A DNA stretch of 64,000 nt, taken from assembly GCA_963726755.1 (NCBI GenBank), contig CAVSDB010000003.1, positions 62,001-126,000 of the forward strand. Reading direction: 5' to 3'. Below the pieces are notes generated by a model, which was not told where the DNA came from, did not search any database, and saw only the letters and a list, made by a program, of their open reading frames with translations. A program made the translations under genes and the position numbers. Source of the DNA: DATKIY01 sp963726755. Its GTDB lineage: Bacteria; Actinomycetota; Actinomycetes; JAHEKZ01. This document shows, piece by piece, positions 29,277-38,128 of this stretch. Position 1 is the stretch's first letter, and the number at the start of each line of letters is the position of its first letter.

Positions 29277-32243
29277 CTATGGCGACGGCGTCGGGGACGC
29301 GGCAGAATTCGTCGTGCCGGTGGATGTCCCTGGGACGTCAAGACCAAGTTCGCTGGCAGCGCGCTGCGCTCGCGCTATGGCGTCGGACAGGTCCTGCTGG
29401 GCTTGTCCGTAGGCGGCAAAGTCGCCCTTGGCTAGTGCGGCTTGACCTGCGTCGTAAGCAGCCCCGGCGTCCTTCAACGCTGCCGCGAGTCGCGCTTCAG
29501 CGGAACTGTTGGTCTGGCCGCCGTGCCCATTGCCGTTGCCGCCCGGATGACCGTTGCCGTTACCCGGATTGTCTATTTGATCGAAGAAGACGGCAAGGGC
29601 TTCGGGGAAGGTGTTCTCGATCGCGATCGCGTCGCCAAAGCTCACCATCACCTTTTGCAGCGTTGGGTAGGCAGCGCCCTCAGTCGCGCTCACAAAGATC
29701 GGCTCGACGTACATCAACCCGTTCGCAACGGGCAGCGTCAGCAAGTTCCCGAGTATTGTTTGCACGTTGCCGCCACGACGCAGCGCGAGCAGCTCGTTGG
29801 CGACCGCTGGGTCCGAGTCGAAGTTGTTCTGCATCTGACTTGGACCTGGAATCGGTGAGTTATCGGGCAAGGCAAGGACACGCAACGTGCCGTAACCCGG
29901 GTCCGTCGCATCACTGTTGACCGCCATGAAGGATGCAAGGTTCTGTCTATTGACCGGTGCATATGTCGTGGTGAGCGAGAAACTCGCGGCAGGTGTTCCC
30001 GGCATCCGCAGAGTTAGGTAGTACGGCGGCTGGGCGACGTCCGCAACGCCGGTGTCTGTCGGATCGGTCGGGACCTGCCACGCGTCCTGCGAGGTGTACC
30101 AGATCGATGGATCCACAACGTGATAGCGGGAGTAAGTCTCACGCTGCACCTTGAACAGGTCTTCCGGGTACCGCAAGTGAGCCATCAACTCTGGGCTAAT
30201 CGCACTCTTCGGCTGGACGGTGCCCGGGAAGGATTTGCTCCAGGTCTGCAGCACCGGGTCGGTTTCGTCCCACGCGTAGAGCGTGACGGTGCCGTCGTAG
30301 GCATCGACCGTGGCCTTAACAGAGTTGCGGATGTAGTTGATCTGATCCTGGACCGGTTGGCTCGTTACGCCGGACTGCGCAGTCAACGAGTCCGTGGTGA
30401 CATCGCCAAAGTATTGGCGCTGCGAGTACGGGTAGTTGTCGCTCGTGGTGTAACCGTCGACGATCCAAACAATCTTTCCGTCAACGACAGTCGCGTACGG
30501 GTCGCCATCGAGTGTTAGCCATGGGGCAACCTCCTCGACGCGGTCTCGTGGGTCACGGTTGTAGATGATTCGCGAGTCTGGGTTGATGCTGCTCGACAAC
30601 AGGATGTTCGTCTCCTGGAACTTCCAGGCATACGCGAGCTGATTGAAGAACGATCCGATCGGCACTCCACCTTGACCGGTGTAGGTGTACGAGCGCTGGC
30701 CGTTCGCTGCCGATGCGTCTGGATAGTCAAGTTCTCGAGGAGCAGTGCCGTCTTGCGCACCGACGATCGAGTACTCGGCACCCTTTTCTCCGAAGTAGAT
30801 GCGCGGCTGCTTGATGTCTAGGGCGCCAACTGGCGGCAAGTCCGACTCTGCCCAAACAGGAGCACCCGTTGAGTCGGCGCGGTTCCCATAAGCGGCCACA
30901 AGTCCGAAGCCATGCGTGTATGTCAGATGGTCGTTGATCCAGTTGCGCTGTTCGGTCGGAACGCCGTCAAGGTTCAGCTCTCGTGGTGCAACGACGACAT
31001 CTGCCTGTGTCCCGTCAACTGAGTAGCGATCGATGTCTAGGGGATCTTGGAATCCGTAGTAGCCCTTGACCTGCTGAAGTTGATCGAAGGTCGGCGATAG
31101 CAACCCAGGATCCATAAGTCGCACGTGATCGATCGTGCCTTTGGCTGCCTCAACCTGTTTGGGGTCGGGCTGAATCTCAGCGGCATAGTCCTGAGACTGA
31201 ACATCGGACAACCCGTACGCGTCCCTCGTGGCCTGGATGTTCCGGCTGATGAAGGGGCCTTCTTTGGTGTCCTGACTGGGTGCCACCTGAATCCGCTGCA
31301 CGATCTCTGGGTAGATACCGCCAATGACGATCGCGCTGAGCGCCATCAGGCCTAGTCCCAGAATCGCCAGTCGCCAAGTGCCGCGCACGGCGTTAGCAAA
31401 GAACAGCACCGCACAGATCAGTGCCACGAACGTAAGAATTGTCTTCGCAGGAAGAAGCGCATTTACGTCGGTGTAGCCCGCGCCAGTGAACAGCGAGTTG
31501 CTAGTGACTACCAACTCGTAGCGGTTCAGCCAATAGGAGGCGGCCTTTAGCAGGAGGAAGACGCCGATGATTATTGAGAGGTGGACGCGCGCAGAAGGCG
31601 CGAACTTTTCAGTTGCATGCGTCGAAATCCCGCCATAAAGATAGTGGACAGTCGCCGCGACCAGTCCCGTGACAAAGACCAGGATCATGGCCGAGTCCAA
31701 GAGGAACCGCCACCATGGCAGTGAGAACACGTAGAACGAGATGTCCATGTGGAACTGCGGATCGACCTTGTCGAAGGCAGTTCGGTTGATCCACGCCAGG
31801 GCAGTGCGCCACTGCGAGAGTGCCGCCGCTCCGAAGAAGAATCCGACAACGCAAGAGAACCCAATCAACAGCAGGCGACGAAACGGGTCCAGTGCCAACC
31901 GGTAGCGGTCAAGGCTCTGTTGCTCGAGGGAGATGGATCGAAAGATGGGTCTGTAACGATAAGCCAGATAGCCGTTAATTCCGATCGTGGCCGCCGACAC
32001 CGAGAAGAAGAAGACGAAGAGCAAACCCCGCATCCACAGTTGCTTGGCGAACACCGACTGGAAGCCAACTGACTTGAACCACAACCAGTCGGTGTAGTAG
32101 CCGACGAACAAGGCGAAAAGCAGGACAAGGACGCCCAAGATCAGCACCGTTGGCAGCAGTGCCCGGCCCCTCCCAGACGGCCGACGTGCGTCAGTCGGGG
32201 CATCTGCGGCAGGTGGGGGCGGGGGGGACCCTTCGAAACTCAC
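29277..32243 (-). CDS. UPF0182 family membrane protein
   Basis: 988 residues, GTG 32243. Seven TM helices occupy residues ~25-330 (LLPTVLILGVLVLLFALFVG first, ILGLGLMALSAIVIGGIYPE last) with the hallmark YTDWLWFKSVGFQSVFAKQL. A large extracytoplasmic domain of ~560 residues follows (DPLDIDRYSVDG, YTHGFGLVAAYGNRADSTGA, PRELDYPDASAANGQRSYTY), then a glycine/histidine-rich linker (GNGNGHPGGNGNGHGGQTNS) and a helical tail. The length matches mycobacterial Rv3193c. Function is unknown in all members; possibly cell-envelope related. It is divergent from the PPA1309 gene. Confidence 0.93.
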   Translation of the reverse strand: MSFEGSPPPPPAADAPTDARRPSGRGRALLPTVLILGVLVLLFALFVGYYTDWLWFKSVGFQSVFAKQLWMRGLLFVFFFSVSAATIGINGYLAYRYRPIFRSISLEQQSLDRYRLALDPFRRLLLIGFSCVVGFFFGAAALSQWRTALAWINRTAFDKVDPQFHMDISFYVFSLPWWRFLLDSAMILVFVTGLVAATVHYLYGGISTHATEKFAPSARVHLSIIIGVFLLLKAASYWLNRYELVVTSNSLFTGAGYTDVNALLPAKTILTFVALICAVLFFANAVRGTWRLAILGLGLMALSAIVIGGIYPEIVQRIQVAPSQDTKEGPFISRNIQATRDAYGLSDVQSQDYAAEIQPDPKQVEAAKGTIDHVRLMDPGLLSPTFDQLQQVKGYYGFQDPLDIDRYSVDGTQADVVVAPRELNLDGVPTEQRNWINDHLTYTHGFGLVAAYGNRADSTGAPVWAESDLPPVGALDIKQPRIYFGEKGAEYSIVGAQDGTAPRELDYPDASAANGQRSYTYTGQGGVPIGSFFNQLAYAWKFQETNILLSSSINPDSRIIYNRDPRDRVEEVAPWLTLDGDPYATVVDGKIVWIVDGYTTSDNYPYSQRQYFGDVTTDSLTAQSGVTSQPVQDQINYIRNSVKATVDAYDGTVTLYAWDETDPVLQTWSKSFPGTVQPKSAISPELMAHLRYPEDLFKVQRETYSRYHVVDPSIWYTSQDAWQVPTDPTDTGVADVAQPPYYLTLRMPGTPAASFSLTTTYAPVNRQNLASFMAVNSDATDPGYGTLRVLALPDNSPIPGPSQMQNNFDSDPAVANELLALRRGGNVQTILGNLLTLPVANGLMYVEPIFVSATEGAAYPTLQKVMVSFGDAIAIENTFPEALAVFFDQIDNPGNGNGHPGGNGNGHGGQTNSSAEARLAAALKDAGAAYDAGQAALAKGDFAAYGQAQQDLSDAIARAQRAASELGLDVPGTSTGTTNSAASPTPSP

Positions 32244-32325
32244 CTAATCACCGTAGCGTCGCAATTCGGGTGGTCACGTCACCGGTACCTCGGGTTGAAG
32301 CCGCGCCGACTGCGAAGATGGCTCG

Positions 32326-32856
32326 GTGACTTCAGCCGACGAGACGTCCAGCGCGCTCGAGATACCACTTCGGGAGATCGAATTCCACGTCGCGGCGAAC
32401 GGATGGGACCAGCCAGTCCGGCTCTTCGCGCTGGTCGATACGCACCAACTACTCGAACAGCAACCAGACCTTCGCGCGACGATCGGCGGCGTTGCGGACG
32501 TCCCGTTGCTGACATCCGTCGAGCAGGAGAACCTACCCAAACACGACGACCTCACCGACTTGCTGGCGCAACTGAGTTGGCCACCATCGGTCGAAGGAGT
32601 CGCCGTCGTCGCAGAACGCATCGTGTTGCCAGCTGATCGCGATACGCAGTTGCCGAGTGACCCACAACAAGCGCGATCAATGGCGATCGCAGATCCTCAC
32701 GCGCACGATTTGCGTGTTGCAGCTGCTGCCACCCGGTCGGGCGATCGCTTCTGTCTGTTGCGACTGCGCGAGTATGACGATGACAAGACTCTGGTCGCTG
32801 GCCCAGATCTGATGGTCGGGTTGACCGACCTGATTCACACCTCGTTGACGACATAG
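32326..32856 (+). CDS. PPA1309 family protein
   Basis: 176 residues from GTG 32326. Motifs I recognise from this actinobacterial family: IEFHVAANGWDQPVRLFALV, DVPLLTSVEQENLPKHDDL, LAQLSWPPSVEGVAVVAERI, and VAAAATRSGDRFCLLRLREY. Soluble alpha/beta protein, no signal or TM segment. Function unknown; its divergent position next to UPF0182 is common in actinobacteria. Confidence 0.85.
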   Translation: MTSADETSSALEIPLREIEFHVAANGWDQPVRLFALVDTHQLLEQQPDLRATIGGVADVPLLTSVEQENLPKHDDLTDLLAQLSWPPSVEGVAVVAERIVLPADRDTQLPSDPQQARSMAIADPHAHDLRVAAAATRSGDRFCLLRLREYDDDKTLVAGPDLMVGLTDLIHTSLTT

Positions 32857-32874
32857 CGGGTTAGCACCTTCGCG

Positions 32875-33951
32875 CTACGGCGTGGCCCCACAGGTCGGTA
32901 GGTCAGTGTCACCGGCCTCGAAGCGATGCAACACGTCGACTGCCTGGTTGAGAGTGTCAACGCGCGCAACCTGAAGGCCATCGGGAATGTGCCCGACGAC
33001 GTCCGCGCAATTTGCTCCCGGCGCCAGGAACAAGTCCACACCTTGAGCTGCGGCACCCGCCATCTTCTGCTCGATGCCGCCGATCGCCCCCACATTGCCT
33101 TTCGCGTCAATAGTCCCCGTGCCCGCGATGTCATCGCCAGCGGTCAAGGATTCCGGGGTGAGCTTGTCGATTACCGACAGGGCGAACATCAGGCCACCAC
33201 TGGGTCCACCCACATTCCCGAGGTTGATGCTCACATCGATCGGGCTATCGAAACCCTCCCCTATGACAACCCCGACTCGGGCTTGCTTGGGGTCGTCGGG
33301 AGAAGCCTCGGTCTTGATCGTCAGAGTCTGACGATCACCGTCTCGCTCGATGACAAGCGTGACCTCATCGCCCGGAGTGACCTGAGAGATGAGGTCTTTG
33401 ACGTCGGCATAGTTGTGTACCGGCGTGCCGTCGATCGAGATGATTTGATCGCCTGGCTTGAGTACACCGTCTGCGGGAGCACCCGATTCGACCGAACTGA
33501 CGAGCACGGTTGTTTCCACCGGTTTGCCGAGGTAGCGCAGTGCGGCAATAGCTGCGAGCTGTTCCGATGACGCCATCTGTTGGGCGCCTTCTTTCTGCTG
33601 TTGCTGCGCCGCATCATCGTTGTTAAGGACTTCCGGTGGATAGACGATGTCACGCGGAATTAACCGCATCCCCGCATTCAGCCAACCCTGAAACGCTTGC
33701 ACCAAACTCAACGAACTACCCGGACCGCCGTCCTCAATGACTGCCGTCACGTTGAGCGAGCCATCTGTCGGATACGTCTTCGCGCCGTCGATACTGATGA
33801 CCTGCGTACCGTCGAGGTCTCCCAGCGCGTTCATGATGCCAGCCGGTCGGTAACGCACGTACGGAACCGGCAGCAGCGCCGTAATTATGAGCAGCACGAC
33901 CACCATCAGCCCGCCGATGATGAGCGTTGCATTGCGACCGCGCCGCGTCAC
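32875..33951 (-). CDS. PDZ domain-containing Lon-like S16 protease (YlbL family)
   Basis: 358 residues. One N-terminal TM helix (NATLIIGGLMVVVLLIITAL, residues ~8-27) anchors the protein with the bulk outside. A PDZ domain covers ~145-212 (VESGAPADGVLKPGDQIISI), then a Lon proteolytic domain from ~225 with catalytic Ser251 in NVGGPSGGLMFALS and Lys296 in GGIEQKMAGA. This is the serine-lysine dyad of the S16 family, without the ATPase domain. It starts with GTG overlapping the upstream stop (GTGA), and converges on PPA1309. Equivalent to Rv3194c. Probably a surface protein-quality protease. Confidence 0.93.
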   Translation of the reverse strand: MTRRGRNATLIIGGLMVVVLLIITALLPVPYVRYRPAGIMNALGDLDGTQVISIDGAKTYPTDGSLNVTAVIEDGGPGSSLSLVQAFQGWLNAGMRLIPRDIVYPPEVLNNDDAAQQQQKEGAQQMASSEQLAAIAALRYLGKPVETTVLVSSVESGAPADGVLKPGDQIISIDGTPVHNYADVKDLISQVTPGDEVTLVIERDGDRQTLTIKTEASPDDPKQARVGVVIGEGFDSPIDVSINLGNVGGPSGGLMFALSVIDKLTPESLTAGDDIAGTGTIDAKGNVGAIGGIEQKMAGAAAQGVDLFLAPGANCADVVGHIPDGLQVARVDTLNQAVDVLHRFEAGDTDLPTCGATP

Positions 33952-34184
33952 CGATCAGCCGTTGGTGGCTTGGGATCGCTGGCCTCGTCGGCGTCCGCGC
34001 TTGGCTTTCGATTCGAACACGAGCCTCCCGACTCAGTGCGTTCCAGCGCGTCGGTGAATCGGCGGTGCTCAGCCAAGGAGTCGTGGGCGTCCGCAGGTTT
34101 GCGCGGCCGATTGATCCACGTCACCCAAACGACGGCGAGCAGCGTGGCGGTGATCGGGATCAACCACCAGGCCACAGCCTGCAT
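33948..34184 (-). CDS. Small single-pass membrane protein
   Basis: 78 residues from ATG 34184 (frame open to 34247). MQAVAWWLIPITATLLAVVW is a TM helix at the very N-terminus, followed by a charged, disordered tail (RRFTDALERTE, then KPSADADEASDPKPPTADR). Its TGA overlaps the GTG of the PDZ-Lon protease, so the two are translationally coupled and it may assist that protease at the membrane. No named family. Confidence 0.7.
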   Translation of the reverse strand: MQAVAWWLIPITATLLAVVWVTWINRPRKPADAHDSLAEHRRFTDALERTESGGSCSNRKPSADADEASDPKPPTADR

Positions 34185-34228
34185 AACGGACCAACTCCTA
34201 GACGATGGGGCGCGAGAACGTCTCCAGT

Positions 34229-34663
34229 CTAGGGGAGACCTACCCACTCATCGGAACCGTCGTCAAAGCGCTGGTGCTTCCAGATTGGGACGGTCGACTT
34301 GACGTCGTCGATCAGGGCGCGTGCAGCGGCGAAGGCCTCGGCACGGTGAACCGCCCCCGCCGCTACGACGACGGCAAGATCACCGATCACGAGGTCCCCT
34401 ACGCGATGCGCCACGGCCAACCTGGAGTGCGGGTGGGCGACGGCAACTCGCTCGGCTGACTTAGCGAGGAGGTCCTCGGCCGACGGATGCGCCGAATACG
34501 ACAGCGAGGTGACCTGTTTGCCCTCGTCGTGGTCTCGTACGGCCCCGATGAAGACGACAGTGCCTCCAACACCGGACTCGCTGACCAACTCGGTGAGGAC
34601 AGCAACATCAAGCGGACGCGCGTCGATCACCGCACATTTGACGTTCTCAATCCCAGGGCTCAT
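34229..34663 (-). CDS. moaE: Molybdopterin synthase catalytic subunit MoaE
   Basis: 144 residues. GGTVVFIGAVRDHDEGKQVT is the conserved MoaE strand and loop (F-x-G-x-V-R), LAVAHRVGDLVIGDLAVVVA the central core, HRAEAFAAARALIDDVKSTV and PIWKHQRFDDGSDEWVG the catalytic K-x-x-x-P-I-W-K signature. It joins sulfur to precursor Z with MoaD to give molybdopterin. No moaD is visible; moeZ is 20 kb away and would activate it. Lies just upstream of the small membrane protein gene. Confidence 0.93.
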   Translation of the reverse strand: MSPGIENVKCAVIDARPLDVAVLTELVSESGVGGTVVFIGAVRDHDEGKQVTSLSYSAHPSAEDLLAKSAERVAVAHPHSRLAVAHRVGDLVIGDLAVVVAAGAVHRAEAFAAARALIDDVKSTVPIWKHQRFDDGSDEWVGLP

Positions 34664-34766
34664 CGGGACAAATCTAGTCGGGCGGGTTCGCTAGCAGCGA
34701 TAGCGGGAACTCCTCGGAGCAAAGTGCGGTTACCGTTGATGAGTCGCCAACCAGAGGATGGGCACC

Positions 34767-36107
34767 ATGGGCAACCAACCGTTCGGCTTCGGCCTGCCCG
34801 ATCCTGACGATGCAGATGGCAGTTCGGGAGACGAGGTAACACCAGTCGATCCGTTTGCCGCGTTGTTCGGAGGCGCGGCACCAGCCGACCTCGGTGCAGC
34901 ACTTCAGCAGTTTGGGCAGTTGTTGTCTTCATCCTCAGGTCCAGTCAACTGGCAACTCGCGAATGACACCGCACGACAGGCGTTGATGCAATCGGGCGAC
35001 GCGTCCCTGACGAGTCATGAACGCACTGAGGTCATCGAAGCAATCCGACTCGCCGAACTCTGGCTCGACGGCGCAACCGACATCGTGGCTCACTCTGCCA
35101 ACCCAACGGCGTGGAGTCGCGCCGAGTGGATCGAACACACCTTGCCGCAATGGCATCCGCTTGTGTCGGGTATGGCTGAACGAGTTGCGGCAGTGCAAGG
35201 CGAAACACTTCCTGAGCAACTGCCCGAGCAGATGCGTGCAATGGCGACACCGCTGATGGGCGTCATGCAGCAGATGTCAGGCGTCATGTTCGGGATGCAA
35301 GTCGGACAAGGGCTCGGCGCGCTAGCCACAGAGGTTTTTGGTTCCACCGACATCGGACTGCCCTTGGCGCCCGACGGCGTTGCCGTGCTCGTGCCGGCAA
35401 ACGTCGCGGCCTTCGGCGAGGGACTCGGCGTTCCGTTGGACGAAGTCCGTCTCTACCTGGCGTTGCGCGAGTGCGCCCACCTCCGGTTGTTCCACCACGC
35501 CCCGTGGCTGCGAAGCCGAATCTTGGCTGCAGTGGACGAATACGCCAAGGGGATTTCGATCGATACCTCAGGCATGGAGTCGTTGATCAGCAACATCGAT
35601 CCGACCAATCCCGAGGCGCTCGGTGAGTTGGTTCAGTCAGGCGTATTCGAGCCACCCACCACGCCTGAACAACAGGCGGCGCTGAACCGCCTTGAGACGC
35701 TGCTTGCCTTGGTTGAGGGCTGGGTCGACGACGTTGCGTTCGCCGCGGCGTCCACGCACTTGCCGTCGGCTGAGGCACTTCGCGAGACTCTCCGACGTCG
35801 ACGTGCCACGGGTGGTCCGGCCGAGGCAACCTTCGAGACACTCGTCGGTTTGACGTTGCGGCCTCGCAGGTTGCGAGACGGCGCGACACTTTGGCGCACA
35901 CTGCGTGAGTCGGGCGGGGTGGCCGCGCGTGACGCGTTGTGGAACCACCCGGACCTGCTACCCACAGCTGAAGACCTCGATTCACCATCTGACTTCGTCC
36001 TCGACCAAGCGACGTCCGAGGTGCCGTCCGACCTCTCGTCGTTGGCTGATGCGCCACCGGCACCAGACGACCCTGAACAGGCTCCTGGTGATGAATCGTC
36101 ACGATGA
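34767..36107 (+). CDS. Zinc-dependent metalloprotease-like protein (DUF2342 family)
   Basis: ATG 34767 is preferred (GAGG nine bases before); ATG 34758 is also in frame. 446 residues. The family core AWSRAEWIEHTLPQWHPLVS, LEGTLPEQ-like helix, MLGVMQQMSG-type segment (here MGVMQQMSGVMFGMQVGQGL) and the putative metal-binding ALRECAHLRLFHHAPWL are typical of DUF2342/F420-associated hydrolases. NLDPTNPEALGEL-like segment and EGWVDDVAFAA follow. The fold is thought to be zincin-like; substrate unknown. Its TGA overlaps the ATG of the NUDIX gene (ATGA). Corresponds to Rv3195. Confidence 0.9.
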   Translation: MGNQPFGFGLPDPDDADGSSGDEVTPVDPFAALFGGAAPADLGAALQQFGQLLSSSSGPVNWQLANDTARQALMQSGDASLTSHERTEVIEAIRLAELWLDGATDIVAHSANPTAWSRAEWIEHTLPQWHPLVSGMAERVAAVQGETLPEQLPEQMRAMATPLMGVMQQMSGVMFGMQVGQGLGALATEVFGSTDIGLPLAPDGVAVLVPANVAAFGEGLGVPLDEVRLYLALRECAHLRLFHHAPWLRSRILAAVDEYAKGISIDTSGMESLISNIDPTNPEALGELVQSGVFEPPTTPEQQAALNRLETLLALVEGWVDDVAFAAASTHLPSAEALRETLRRRRATGGPAEATFETLVGLTLRPRRLRDGATLWRTLRESGGVAARDALWNHPDLLPTAEDLDSPSDFVLDQATSEVPSDLSSLADAPPAPDDPEQAPGDESSR

Positions 36108-36628
36108 ACCGAGTGACGTCGGCACTCGACGGGTGGTCTGCACCAGATCCCGGACAAGAATTGTTGCGGCAAGACTTTCTTGCACACGCACGAACATACG
36201 AACTTCCTGACGATCGCGACTGCCTACCCGATCACGTCACGGCCAGCGCTCTTGTGGTGAGTTCGACTGACGACGCAGTTCTATTGTGTTGGCACCGCAA
36301 GGTTGATCTGTGGCTGCAATTCGGTGGCCACGTCGAACGCGGCGATGCATCCCTGGCCGACGCCGCCCTACGTGAAGCACGTGAGGAGTCTGGCTTGTTG
36401 GATCTCACCTTGCGATCTCCGGTACCGACGCGGCTGGACCGCCATGGCGCACCCTGCTCAGCAAAGGCCCGTCATCACCTGGACGTGCAGTTCACCGCTG
36501 TGGTCGCGGGGCAACCCACGCCGACGGTGAGCGAGGAGTCGTACGACGTCCGCTGGTTCCCGGCCAATCAACTCCCTGACCTCACCGATGATGCAGTTCG
36601 CACGCTAGTAGCAGCGAGCCTTAGCTGA
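36104..36628 (+). CDS. NUDIX hydrolase
   Basis: 174 residues; start overlaps the DUF2342 stop. The Nudix box is GHVERGDASLADAALREARE then ESGL, with aspartate instead of glutamate at the first acidic position but an intact REAREESG core. HRKVDLWLQFGGHVE precedes it and SYDVRWFPANQLPDL follows, a common frame for Nudix proteins of this size. Substrate (a nucleoside diphosphate derivative) cannot be told. It converges on and slightly overlaps the YgjP-type gene. Confidence 0.9.
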   Translation: MNRVTSALDGWSAPDPGQELLRQDFLAHARTYELPDDRDCLPDHVTASALVVSSTDDAVLLCWHRKVDLWLQFGGHVERGDASLADAALREAREESGLLDLTLRSPVPTRLDRHGAPCSAKARHHLDVQFTAVVAGQPTPTVSEESYDVRWFPANQLPDLTDDAVRTLVAASLS

Positions 36629-37346
36629 CTTCGGGAGCAGGCGGGTCATCTGTTATCCCTGCTGCCTGTTGGGCTGCTGCCCAGCCGTCAAGGAAGCCTC
36701 GCGCTCGTTCGGTCATTGCGTACGACTCAAGCAGCGACCAGAACTCTTCGTCGTGACTCGGCTCGATCAAGTGAGCAAGTTCGTGCAGCAGGACGTAATC
36801 GACAACCCACTCGGGCATTCCCTGCAGTCGATCCGAAAGCCGGATGCTGCCGTCTTCGATAGTGCAGGACCCCCAGCGACTTCGTTGGTTGCTCACCCAA
36901 CGAACGCTGCCGGGACTGACTCGGTCGTCGAGGTAGCGCTTGGACAATCGCTGCGCCCGAGCCAGCAGTTGCGCGTCCGATGGCCGCGCCTTGCGATCTT
37001 GCGCGTCGAGCCGCGCGACCATCTCGGCAACCCAGCGAGCTTCTTCGGCGCGCGACATTCGCGCCGGTACCAAGACCACGGTGCGTTGACCCTCGCGGTA
37101 CGCCGACACCGTGCGCTTGCGCCGTTTACTCCGACGAATCTCGATCTGCGGCTCCGCCGGTTTTAGTTCAACCGCTGCCGGATCGAACTGGGCTTCCTGC
37201 GGGATCCCCTCAGGCTGCTCGTCAAACGTCAGCTGCTCTGACTGCGGTTTCGGAGTTTTGCTGCCCACGAGGGTCACGCTACGACCTGCTACCGACGCCC
37301 GCTTTGGGCCGTATGGGGTCCCATTTGCCGCCAATATGACGACCAA
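36621..37346 (-). CDS. YgjP/DUF45-type metal-dependent hydrolase (SprT-like)
   Basis: 241 residues. QRSRWGSCTIEDGSIRLSDR is the family's conserved N-x-x-x-R-W-G-S-C motif; YVLLHELAHLIEPSHDEEFW gives HELAH (188-192) and the third metal ligand H198. The N-terminus is variable and charged (RRSKRRKRTVSAYREGQRTV), so a later GTG start (near 37277) is possible. Zinc peptidase-like, function unknown. Convergent with the NUDIX gene. Confidence 0.9.
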   Translation of the reverse strand: MVVILAANGTPYGPKRASVAGRSVTLVGSKTPKPQSEQLTFDEQPEGIPQEAQFDPAAVELKPAEPQIEIRRSKRRKRTVSAYREGQRTVVLVPARMSRAEEARWVAEMVARLDAQDRKARPSDAQLLARAQRLSKRYLDDRVSPGSVRWVSNQRSRWGSCTIEDGSIRLSDRLQGMPEWVVDYVLLHELAHLIEPSHDEEFWSLLESYAMTERARGFLDGWAAAQQAAGITDDPPAPEVS

Positions 37347-37826
37347 TCTGAAAGTATTTTCTCTCCACAGCCTTGGGACAAAGTTCTCGCAGGTCAGAGG
37401 GGCTGCAGCGACTCATCGCATATTCGATTAACAGGGTTGTGAACCTCTCGTACACAACGACACGCCTATCCGTCCCCACACCCTCCACAGGTTTGTCCAC
37501 AGGCTGGGCATGGAACGCGTTGACGGGAGGGCTGTTTCGGGCCTAACTTCTCCCGCGACGAAGCCCTCGGGATAACGGAGTGGGCGCTCGCAAGGGGAAG
37601 GCGAGCGGACACATCACGCGACCCGGGGGCTTCGTGACGTCCACAGGCGGTCACCGAGTTATCCACAGTTTCGGTGTGGAAAACTCGGTGACCGCCTGGT
37701 TTTACGCGGCGCGGGTCCCGCACCCCGCCTGATTCCTGGCGTATCGTGCGAACGCCAGCGGGCCACGGCTGCGTGGCCAGGACGCCGGGACGATCGCTGT
37801 CCCGCTGACTGCAGGAGGACACCACG
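37347..37826. other. Intergenic region with TCCACA cluster
   Basis: 480 bases without a gene. It has five TCCACAG-type words between 37.36 and 37.68 kb, including a TTGTCCACA (37493-37501) and a TTATCCACA (37659-37667), matching the actinobacterial DnaA box TT(G/A)TCCACA, and the long hairpin below. It ends with the GGAGG of the DUF5679 gene. Confidence 0.6.
37645..37699. repeat. Long hairpin enclosing a DnaA-box-like word
   Basis: AGGCGGTCACCGAGTT (37645-37660) is exactly complementary to AACTCGGTGACCGCCT (37684-37699). Between them TCCACA and TGTGGA form an inner stem, so the structure is nearly continuous. The TTATCCACA word sits at the arm/inner stem junction. The following GGTTTT could make it a terminator, but no gene ends just upstream. 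Confidence 0.7.
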
Positions 37827-37982
37827 ATGGCCGAGAGCTACACCGGCGACGCCTACTGCGTGAAGTGCAAGGAAAAGCGAGACTTCACCGGAGAGGTCCA
37901 CGTCACAAACGGACGCCGTATGGCCAAGGGCATTTGCCCAGTCTGCGGTACCAAGCTCAACCGCATCCTCGGAAAAGCCTGA
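37827..37982 (+). CDS. DUF5679 zinc-ribbon protein
   Basis: 51 residues, too short for common ORF cutoffs. ATG 37827 follows GCAGGAGGACACCACG, an excellent ribosome binding site. AYCVKCKEKRDFTGEV and GICPVCGTKLNRIL provide two CxxC knuckles (C11, C14, C37, C40) as in the DUF5679 family, equivalent to Rv3196A in Mycobacterium. Probably a nucleic-acid or protein-binding zinc ribbon; role unknown. A strong hairpin terminator follows 10 bases after the stop. Confidence 0.93.
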   Translation: MAESYTGDAYCVKCKEKRDFTGEVHVTNGRRMAKGICPVCGTKLNRILGKA

Positions 37983-37991
37983 ACTTCGTCG

Positions 37992-38041
37992 CAATGAGGT
38001 AGATCCGGGTGGCCATAGCCACCCGGATCTACCTCATTGCT
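37992..38041 (+). terminator. Perfect 23-bp-arm terminator after DUF5679
   Basis: The arms 37992-38014 and 38019-38041 are exactly complementary around a CATA loop, followed by TATTTC. It isolates the highly expressed-looking DUF5679 gene from the ThiF-like gene downstream. Confidence 0.9.
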
Positions 38042-38128
38042 ATTTCTGGTGTGGACGAGCGGTGCTGGGTGGCCCCAGTCGTGCCACGCTCTGCGCAGTT
38101 CATGACGGACTGCTGCGAAGGGGCGACC

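Noticed and set aside
37347..37700. Chromosomal origin of replication
   Set aside because: DnaA-box-like words are present, but dnaA, dnaN, rpmH and gyrase genes are absent and the neighbours are ordinary core genes.
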